NCBI RefSeq assembly: GCF_001556865.1 | Contig: NZ_LSJY01000213.1 | Coordinates: 1-33,155 of the forward strand | Origin: Sphingobium sp. CCH11-B1 | GTDB lineage: Bacteria; Pseudomonadota; Alphaproteobacteria; Sphingomonadales; Sphingomonadaceae | DNA: 33,155 nt | Reading direction: 5' to 3' | Program-made: the position numbers and the translations under genes | The notes under the pieces: generated by a model | The model's input: the letters and a program-made list of their open reading frames with translations, nothing else | What the model was told of the DNA's origin: nothing | Databases searched by the model: none | Part shown: positions 28,010 through 33,155 of the stretch, one piece after another | Position numbering within the stretch: the stretch's first letter is position 1 | Layout: each line of letters opens with the position of its first letter

Positions 28010-28522
28010 ACTGCCGTTCGGGCCGCTGCCGTTCGGGCCCGATCCGCTGGCGCCGCCCATACCGCCCGCGCCGACCGCACCGATGTTGCCGAAGATTTCG
28101 TCGAACAGGCTGCGATGGCGGCCAAGCGTCGGTGTCTTGTCGCCGGACGGCGAGATACGGGCGACCTGCTCCAGCCCGATACGGTCCACCGCGGCGACAT
28201 TGCCCGCCGGGTCGAAACGGACGCGCAGCACCGTCTGTTCAACGGGCCGGGGGTTGGAAAAGGCCAGCGATTTCATGCTGCGCGAGACATAATACCAGTC
28301 CTGCTCGCCAAATTGCGACACGAAGCTGGGACGGCCCAGCGTCCCTTCCACCGAAGCGCGGTTGTCGATGCCGGGCTGGACCGAATCGACCAGCAGCTTG
28401 TCGATCTGATAGCCCTGATGCGTGCGGATGCGGGTGCAGGCCGATGTGCCGAGCAGCAGCGCGCTGAGGCCGACGGCGATGAGGAGTCGCCCGCGACGGG
28501 AGTGGCGGCTGAACTGAGGCAT
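28007..28522 (-). CDS. bamE: BamE/SmpA-like outer-membrane lipoprotein
   Basis: Accessory lipoprotein of the BAM outer-membrane protein assembly machine. The protein has 171 residues. A lipoprotein signal ends in GTSAC (Cys29). The SmpA/OmlA domain contains YQIDKLLVDSVQPGIDNRAS and VEGTLGRPSFVSQFGEQDWYY, with the characteristic PG(I/M) and LG-P turns. The C-terminus carries a low-complexity Gly/Ser/Asn tail ending in two copies of S-GPNG, encoded by a 15-bp tandem repeat (28011-28040). ATG 28522 is chosen over one 60 nt upstream because GGAGAAG precedes it and it gives the lipoprotein signal directly. Divergent from the next gene. Confidence 0.87.
   Translation of the reverse strand: MPQFSRHSRRGRLLIAVGLSALLLGTSACTRIRTHQGYQIDKLLVDSVQPGIDNRASVEGTLGRPSFVSQFGEQDWYYVSRSMKSLAFSNPRPVEQTVLRVRFDPAGNVAAVDRIGLEQVARISPSGDKTPTLGRHRSLFDEIFGNIGAVGAGGMGGASGSGPNGSGPNGS
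28011..28040. repeat. 15-bp tandem repeat, two copies
   Basis: The unit CTGCCGTTCGGGCCG occurs twice in direct tandem (second copy differs in its last base). It encodes the Gly-Pro-Asn-Gly-Ser repeats at the C-terminus of the BamE-like protein, and copy number may vary between strains. Confidence 0.85.
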
Positions 28523-28687
28523 GAACTTCTCCGGCGGGGGGCAGCCCGCATACCTTTGGAATCTACGATCTCGCCATTGCATTGGGCGACGCCGCGATCA
28601 ATATGGAATTGCGCGCGCGCCCACAAGTGGCGCGAGATACCGGACGACGCGCGTCCGCCCGATCCATCCCGAAAAGCCAGCGATACC

Positions 28688-29212
28688 ATGTCCGCACGCC
28701 CTTCCTTCCTCCAACGCCTGATGGGACGCGCCGATCCCCGCGAGGCGTTGCGCCCGCTCTACCGTGCCGTCGTCGGCGAAGCGCGCCAGCCGCACTGGTA
28801 TCTGACCGGCGCGGTGCCCGACACCATCGACGGACGCTTCGACATGCTGGTCGCCATCCTGTCACAGGCGCTGGTGCGGCTGGAGCAACTGGGCGCGCCG
28901 CAGGAAAGCGTGTGGCTGACCGAACTCTTCGTCGAGGATATGGATGGCCAGTTGCGGCAGGAAGGGATTGGCGACGTGGTGGTCGGCAAGCATGTCGGCC
29001 GGATGATGAGCGCGCTGGGCGGACGGATCAGCGCCTATCGCGACGCGCTGACGCAGGGCGGCGACCTGGGCGAGGCGCTGCGCAGAAATCTTTATCGCGG
29101 CGCGCGGGTCGAGGACGGCCCGATCGGGCATGTCGAAGGCGCGCTGCGCGCCCGCTGGACGCGATTGAATTGCCTCAGCCGCGACGCGCTGCTGGCGGGA
29201 GACCTTGGATGA
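28688..29212 (+). CDS. Ubiquinol-cytochrome c chaperone family protein
   Basis: A 174-residue protein of the Ubiq_cyt_C_chap family (CBP3/UQCC1 relatives), which in mitochondria helps cytochrome b and complex III assembly; the bacterial role is assumed to be similar. Visible features are LYRAVVGEARQPHWYLTGAV and DTIDGRFDMLVAILSQALVR, then LFVEDMDGQLRQEGIGDVVV and GKHVGRMMSALGGRISAYRD, a conserved series of helices. There is no signal peptide. The ATG at 28688 fits family N-termini (MSARPSFLQRLMGRADPR); longer frames run in from unrelated sequence. It overlaps the yceD gene by 4 nt (ATGA at 29209-29212), an arrangement common in alphaproteobacteria. Confidence 0.92.
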   Translation: MSARPSFLQRLMGRADPREALRPLYRAVVGEARQPHWYLTGAVPDTIDGRFDMLVAILSQALVRLEQLGAPQESVWLTELFVEDMDGQLRQEGIGDVVVGKHVGRMMSALGGRISAYRDALTQGGDLGEALRRNLYRGARVEDGPIGHVEGALRARWTRLNCLSRDALLAGDLG

Positions 29213-29745
29213 GCGTGGCACCGGAATTTTCCCGGATCGTAAAGGCGGATCAGGTGAAACGCATGACCGGCGACTCCCATGTCGAGGCGAACGAGGCCGA
29301 ACGGACGGCGCTGGCGCGGCGCTTTGGCCTGTCGGCGCTCGACCGGCTCGAAGCGGATTACAGCCTGACGCAGGAGGGGGAGGCGATCCTGGCCCGCGGG
29401 CGGGTGCGCGCGGCGCTGGCGCAGCCCTGCATCGCAACCGGCGAACCGGTGGCCGAGACGATCGACACCGAGTTCGCCCTCCGCTTCGTGGTGGAAGGCG
29501 AAGCCCTTCCCGAAGGCGAGGAACTGGAGCTGGACGCACAGGATGTCGACACAATCGGCTATGACGGGCAGTCGATCGACATGGGCGAGGCCGTGGCCGA
29601 GACGATGGCGCTGGCCATGACCCCTTTCCCCCGATCGCCGGATGCCGACGCCTACCTCAAGGAAGCAGGTGTGTTGAGCGAGGAGCAGGCCAGTCCTTTT
29701 GCGGCGCTGCTGGCGCTCAAGGGCGGCGACGGCAACGCGGGCTGA
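29209..29745 (+). CDS. YceD/DUF177 family protein
   Basis: A 178-residue cytoplasmic protein of the DUF177/YceD family. Some members are linked to 23S rRNA metabolism and to the rpmF-plsX-fab operon in other bacteria. The core motif is visible as ALAQPCIATGEPVAETIDTEF followed by an acidic stretch (EGEALPEGEELELDAQDVDTI) and the C-terminal YDGQSIDMGEAVAETMALAM, then PFPRSPDA. Only one Cys of the usual region is present, as is common in alphaproteobacterial members. The start overlaps the upstream chaperone stop by 4 nt. Precise function is not settled. Confidence 0.9.
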   Translation: MSVAPEFSRIVKADQVKRMTGDSHVEANEAERTALARRFGLSALDRLEADYSLTQEGEAILARGRVRAALAQPCIATGEPVAETIDTEFALRFVVEGEALPEGEELELDAQDVDTIGYDGQSIDMGEAVAETMALAMTPFPRSPDADAYLKEAGVLSEEQASPFAALLALKGGDGNAG

Positions 29746-29784
29746 CGTTGCCCTTTCGTTCCAGCGCGTGGCATAAGCACGCGC

Positions 29785-30864
29785 ATGGATTCGGGCAGCC
29801 GCAAGATCATCCATATCGACATGGACGCCTTTTATGCGTCGGTCGAACAACGCGACGATCCTTCGCTACGCGGGCTGCCCATCGCTGTGGGCGGCGGCGG
29901 GCCACGCGGCGTGGTGGCGACCTGTTCCTATGAGGCGCGCAGGTTCGGCGTGCGGTCGGCGATGCCAGGCGGGCGGGCGCGGCGGCTGTGCCCGGATCTT
30001 GTCTTCGTGAAGCCACGCTTCGACGTCTATCGTTCGGTATCCGGCCAGGTGCGGGAGATATTCAGCCGCTTTACCGACATCGTGCAGCCATTGTCGCTGG
30101 ACGAGGCCTATCTGGACGTAACGGTGAATAAGCCGGGCATCGCGTCCGCCACGCAGATCGCGCGGGAAATCCGCGCGATGATCCGCGCGGAGACGGGCCT
30201 GACCGCGTCCGCCGGCGTGTCCTACAACAAGCTGATCGCCAAGCTGGCGTCGGACCAGAACAAGCCCGACGGTATCTGCGTCGTGCGGCCGAGCGAGGGC
30301 GCGGCCTTCATCGCCGCCATGCCGGTGCGGCGCATCCATGGCGTGGGACCGGTGACGGCGAAGCGGATGCAGGCGCTGGGCATCGAAACCGGCGCGGACC
30401 TGCGCGCCCGCGACAGGACGTTTCTGCAAGCGCATTTCGGGAGCGCCGCCGACTATTATTACCGCGCCTCCCGCGGGGAAGACGACCGGCCGGTGCGGGA
30501 GCGCGAGGGGCGCAAATCGGTGAGCGTGGAGGATACATTCTTCGACGACCTGAACGAGGAAGAAGCGCTGGTGGCGGAACTGGACCGAATCGCCGACAAT
30601 TTGTGGGGGCGGATCGAAAAGGCGGGAGCGTGGGGTCGTACGGTTGTACTGAAGATCAAGTTCGCCGATTTCCGCATCATCACGCGGTCGCGAAGCTTTC
30701 CAGCCCCCGTGCGGTCAAAGGCGGTGCTGGCCCAGGCGGGGCGCGACCTGCTGCTCGCGCAGTTGCCGCTGCGGATGGGGGCACGACTGCTGGGCCTTGG
30801 CATCCACAATCTTGAGGGAGAGGAGGATGTCGAACAGGGCGAGCAGTTCGCCCTGTCGCTTTAG
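29785..30864 (+). CDS. dinB: DNA polymerase IV (Y-family)
   Basis: Error-prone translesion polymerase of 359 residues. The palm catalytic residues are present: IDMDAFYASVE (Asp12) and SLDEAYLDV (Asp106, Glu107). Other family marks are AVGGGGPRGVVATCSYEARR with GVRSAMPGGRA, a helix-hairpin-helix (RIHGVGPVTAKRMQALGIET), and the little-finger domain (GRKSVSVEDTFFDDL, TVVLKIKFADFRIITRSRSF). The C-terminus lacks a long tail but ends near a possible clamp-binding segment (EQGEQFALSL). No LexA box (GTTC-N7-GTTC) is seen in the short 39-nt gap upstream, so SOS control is not evident here. Confidence 0.96.
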   Translation: MDSGSRKIIHIDMDAFYASVEQRDDPSLRGLPIAVGGGGPRGVVATCSYEARRFGVRSAMPGGRARRLCPDLVFVKPRFDVYRSVSGQVREIFSRFTDIVQPLSLDEAYLDVTVNKPGIASATQIAREIRAMIRAETGLTASAGVSYNKLIAKLASDQNKPDGICVVRPSEGAAFIAAMPVRRIHGVGPVTAKRMQALGIETGADLRARDRTFLQAHFGSAADYYYRASRGEDDRPVREREGRKSVSVEDTFFDDLNEEEALVAELDRIADNLWGRIEKAGAWGRTVVLKIKFADFRIITRSRSFPAPVRSKAVLAQAGRDLLLAQLPLRMGARLLGLGIHNLEGEEDVEQGEQFALSL

Positions 30865-30868
30865 CCCG

Positions 30869-31663
30869 TCAGAAGGGCAGCCAGTTCCGCTTTTCGGTGA
30901 ATTTCATGTAGCCGGCGTTGACCCCCAGCCGATAGCCGACGCCAAGGCGGATCGGGATTAGCACCACATCCCCCCAGCGCAGATAGGAGGCGGTAAAGCC
31001 GCCGACCAGATAGGCCGTCCCTTCCGCCGCGGGAAAGCGGTGATAGAGGTCCTGCGTGTCGTAGAGATTATAGACGAGGACGAAGGTGTTGGCCGCATTG
31101 CCGCCCACGTCGAAGCCGATCGACGGGCCGGTCCAATAGACTTCGCGCTTGCCCTCTATCTTGTGGTTCAGCGTGCCCGAACCGTAGCGCAGGCCGACGA
31201 CGAATGCGCCCGACGCCTCTCGCCCGGCGATATAGGCGTTGGGCCGGCCCTGATCCTTCAGCACTTTCTCGATGATGCCGGCAAGGCCCTCCGCGCCCTT
31301 GCCGAACACACCCTCCGCCGCGCCGATCAGGTCATCCTGCTGGTAGGAGTCGCCGGGCGATATGGAAGCGGGCGGGCTGTTCGGGGTGACGGGCGCGCCG
31401 GTGGCGGTCGTCCCGTTCGAAGGAGGAACGCTGCCGGAGGATGGCGCAGGGGCGGCCTGCACAGTGGGGTCGACGCCCGGATCGGTCGGCGTTGCGCGCG
31501 CAGGCGGCGCAGGGGCGAGATCGGCGTCTATGGCTGTGTTGGGATCAATGGTCCGAACTTGCGCGGTGGCGGCGAGCGGCGTGAGGCCGATGCCCGCCAC
31601 GGCTGCGCCCCATGCCACCGTACGCCCGATGCGAACGCCGATGCGCCCGGTGATGCCGATCAT
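30869..31663 (-). CDS. EipA/DUF1134 cell-envelope protein
   Basis: Exported protein of 264 residues; its signal peptide ends near ATA|Q (residue 35). A Pro/Ala/Thr-rich linker (about 40-105) leads to the DUF1134 domain: IGAAEGVFGKGAEGLAGIIE, YIAGREASGAFVVGLRYGSG, VYWTGPSIGFDVGGNAANTF and GFTASYLRWGDVVLIPIRLG, ending VGYRLGVNAGYMKFTEKRNW. The Brucella homologue EipA is a periplasmic beta-barrel-like protein needed for envelope integrity, and Caulobacter relatives are essential or stress-linked. The domain is complete here. It is convergent with dinB, with only 4 nt between the stops. GGGGAG precedes the ATG by about 9 nt. Confidence 0.9.
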   Translation of the reverse strand: MIGITGRIGVRIGRTVAWGAAVAGIGLTPLAATAQVRTIDPNTAIDADLAPAPPARATPTDPGVDPTVQAAPAPSSGSVPPSNGTTATGAPVTPNSPPASISPGDSYQQDDLIGAAEGVFGKGAEGLAGIIEKVLKDQGRPNAYIAGREASGAFVVGLRYGSGTLNHKIEGKREVYWTGPSIGFDVGGNAANTFVLVYNLYDTQDLYHRFPAAEGTAYLVGGFTASYLRWGDVVLIPIRLGVGYRLGVNAGYMKFTEKRNWLPF

Positions 31664-31823
31664 GCCGTTATACTCCCCGCGATGCGCATTCCTGCAACAA
31701 TAGGCGTGCGATTATCGGAAGCGAAGCTGAAACGACAATGAACGAACGGCGACCCGAGTCCATAGCGCGCCCGGCCGAATCCCTTTTCCCGACAAGCCTG
31801 TCAAAAATCGCGCCACAGGACCG

Positions 31824-31852
31824 TTGCCATGCGGCAAAGCCGCCGCTATAGC
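31824..31852 (+). promoter_or_regulatory. Promoter of tRNA-Ser
   Basis: TTGCCA (31824-31829) and TATAGC (31847-31852) are 17 nt apart, 47 nt before the mature tRNA 5' end. Spacing and match fit a housekeeping promoter. Confidence 0.62.
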
Positions 31853-31898
31853 CCCTCCCCTAGCCACTGCCCGCCTTTCCAGTCGGGCAAATTCGTGC

Positions 31899-31990
31899 GG
31901 AGACGTGGGTGAGTGGCTGAAACCAGCGGTTTGCTAAACCGTCGTAGCCTTAAGGGGCTACCGAGGGTTCGAATCCCTCCGTCTCCGCCA
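31899..31990 (+). tRNA. tRNA-Ser (anticodon GCT)
   Basis: A 92-nt cloverleaf with the CCA encoded. The acceptor GGAGACG pairs with CGTCTCC, followed by discriminator G and CCA. The anticodon loop TTGCTAA sits on a 5-bp stem, with anticodon GCT at 31933-31935, reading AGC/AGT. A long variable arm (TAGCCTTAAGGGGCTA) is diagnostic of class II tRNA-Ser, and the T-loop GGTTCGAATCC is standard. The 3' side is a common integration target; an integrase remnant follows. Confidence 0.97.
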
Positions 31991-32534
31991 AAACCGCCCC
32001 TCCGCCGGGGTGCGCTGGCCATCCGCCTGCAATAACGAACCCCCAGCAGCTTCGGAAAATTTCGACGATGCCGAGGGGAATTACGCTCATCTGGCGTAGC
32101 GCTTCCTGCCCTCAAAGCGGTTCGACCTGACGAGTTGCGTGGTGCGCCTTGGGACACGTTCGAGGATTTAGACGGAGCACATCCGTCGTGGCGCATTCCG
32201 GCTACCCGGATCAAAGATAATCTTGATCGGAAGGATGAGGTCGACGGCTACGGCAGTTCGTGGACGAGAATGGCAAGCCCAAGCGCCTGCTGACGAGAGC
32301 GGCCCTGACGACGCGATCATGAAGGACCTGCGGGGAAAAGGCTGACGACCCGGCGGTTCAAACGGCTCTCGATCAAGTTTCTAAATGTGCTACGCGATGG
32401 GCAGGTAGCGCAAGCTTGCCTTAGAAGAATATTTTCGCAAACATAATTAGCGCAAAGCTCATCGCGCAGATCGCATAGGGCCACAGGTGCCGCCGTTCGA
32501 GTCAAGTTTTTTACGAAGAAAGTGATAACATCAT
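31991..32534. other. Degenerate region downstream of tRNA-Ser
   Basis: This 544-nt stretch has no intact gene. It contains an integrase remnant (32060-32293). From about 32380 on the sequence turns AT-rich and shows only short frames without recognisable similarity. No second copy of the tRNA 3' end was found inside the window. Confidence 0.6.
32060..32293 (+). pseudogene. Tyrosine integrase remnant (P4-type)
   Basis: One frame reads ALKAVRPDELRGAPWDTFED followed by LDGAHPSWRIPATRIK, which closely resembles the start of the catalytic domain of P4-type tyrosine recombinases (VRPGELR-x-A-x-W, then WRIPA-x-R-K), including the first catalytic Arg in DELR. The frame has no start codon in a suitable place and ends at a stop at 32291, well before the remaining catalytic His and Tyr motifs. 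It is therefore a decayed internal fragment of perhaps one fifth of an integrase. It lies 70 nt past tRNA-Ser, the usual position for an island integrase. Identification is from motif memory, not a search. Confidence 0.65.
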
Positions 32535-33155
32535 ATGGTGAGCACGAAGCCGCACGGAAAATATGAGCCTAAAGATACGAAAAGACCTGTGCGTAAAGCT
32601 GTAGTAATTCTGGGCATGCATCGTTCGGGTACATCTGCACTATCGAATATACTAGTCGAACTTGGTGTAGACGCGCCAGCTAATTTGATGAGTGCCGATG
32701 AAAATAACCCGAAGGGTTATTTTGAATCAATGCCGCTATATCTTTTACATGATGAACTTCTCTCTAATGCCGGCACCAGTTGGGATGATTATCGTCCTAT
32801 CCCCGAAGGTTGGGCCCGATCGCCCAAAGCTAATGAATTTCAAGACCGATTGAAGGAAGTAGTTAAATCTGAGTATGGTAGATCCGGTTTCTTTCTTATG
32901 AAAGACCCTCGAGTTTGCCGGCTTGTGCCTCAATGGGTCATAATATTAACTGATATGGAAATTGAGCCTCTGTTCGTGCATACGCATCGCCACCCATTGG
33001 AAGTGGCAAGCTCGCTGCGAAAGCGTAACGGGTTCGATATTGGTTATGGGTATTTAGTCTGGCTAAGGCATGTATTAGATGCCGAAGCGGGCGGCCGAGG
33101 TGTTAGCGTCCGCGCTCGTGGTGTAATTTTCGGTGGAGATTTAGGTGCTGCTGGT
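32535..33155 (+). CDS. Sulfotransferase family protein, 5' part (cut by window end)
   Basis: The frame is open from ATG 32535 to the last base, giving 207 residues of a longer protein. The 5'-phosphosulfate loop is clear: VVILGMHRSGTSALSNIL (GMHRSGTS at residues 27-34). Then come DENNPKGYFES, FFLMKDPRVCRLVPQW and LFVHTHRHPLEVASSLRKRN, the 3'-phosphate-binding region. This is the bacterial sulfotransferase type often found near surface polysaccharide or glycosyltransferase genes; the acceptor is unknown. The ribosome site is weak (GAAGAAAG about 13 nt upstream); GTG 32538 is possible. Base composition is visibly more AT-rich than the rest of the window and codons end more often in A/T, which suggests horizontal transfer. 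Confidence 0.87.
   Translation, partial: MVSTKPHGKYEPKDTKRPVRKAVVILGMHRSGTSALSNILVELGVDAPANLMSADENNPKGYFESMPLYLLHDELLSNAGTSWDDYRPIPEGWARSPKANEFQDRLKEVVKSEYGRSGFFLMKDPRVCRLVPQWVIILTDMEIEPLFVHTHRHPLEVASSLRKRNGFDIGYGYLVWLRHVLDAEAGGRGVSVRARGVIFGGDLGAAG

Noticed and set aside
27959..28687. Long upstream extension of the ubiquinol-cytochrome c chaperone frame
   Set aside because: The first ~240 codons are antisense to the BamE-like gene and show no family similarity; the chaperone N-terminus starts at 28688.
29746..29784. LexA/SOS box before dinB
   Set aside because: No GTTC-N7-GTTC pair is present in the 39-nt gap; only single GTTC-like stretches.
31846..32214. Minus-strand frame of 122 codons across tRNA-Ser
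   Set aside because: It is the reverse reading of the tRNA gene and flanks; such translations occur in databases as spurious proteins.
32317..32505. Minus-strand frame of 62 codons with several Cys
   Set aside because: No recognisable family, no ribosome site and it sits in decayed DNA next to an integrase remnant.

Overview
The window comes from a high-GC alphaproteobacterium, most likely a Sphingomonadaceae member (Sphingobium/Sphingomonas type). The evidence is a large TonB-dependent receptor with an FxVVTG-like plug start, a DUF2093 gene next to an M23 peptidase, an EipA/DUF1134 protein, a ubiquinol-cytochrome c chaperone beside a YceD protein, and strong G/C at third codon positions. 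The genus is inferred from gene content only.

Layout. 1-2820: end of the tol-pal envelope operon (tolA 3' part, tolB, pal), closed by a good terminator. 3113-5409: secreted SGNH hydrolase and a LacI-type regulator. 5473-9928: membrane-anchored helix-hairpin-helix protein, purD, divergent xseA, DUF2093 and a secreted M23 peptidase. 9933-16710: small periplasmic protein, TonB-dependent receptor, a sulfotransferase-like P-loop protein, a TPR protein fused to an aspartyl/asparaginyl beta-hydroxylase, and a small secreted Cys-pair protein. 16864-22843: clpB, a two-domain M16 peptidase and a small unknown protein. 22962-27975: a marR-FUSC-DUF1656-HlyD-NodT efflux operon whose start overlaps a perfect 26-bp palindrome. 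28007-31663: bamE-like lipoprotein, ubiquinol-cytochrome c chaperone, yceD, dinB and eipA. 31899-31990: tRNA-Ser(GCT). 32060-33155: integrase remnant, then a visibly AT-richer sulfotransferase gene cut by the window end, which looks like the edge of a genomic island.

Two short stretches are not biology. The 19-bp Tn5 mosaic end used in Nextera libraries is embedded at 6072-6090 (followed by 8 more adapter bases) and at 26863-26881. The first lies between two genes and could mark a false join. The second lies inside the NodT-family gene and replaces a few genuine codons with an artefactual peptide.

The best candidate for an under-described system is 10870-16710, where a TonB-dependent receptor sits beside a sulfotransferase-like protein, a 2-oxoglutarate hydroxylase with a TPR front end, and a small secreted protein. 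A functional link among these is inference from adjacency only.
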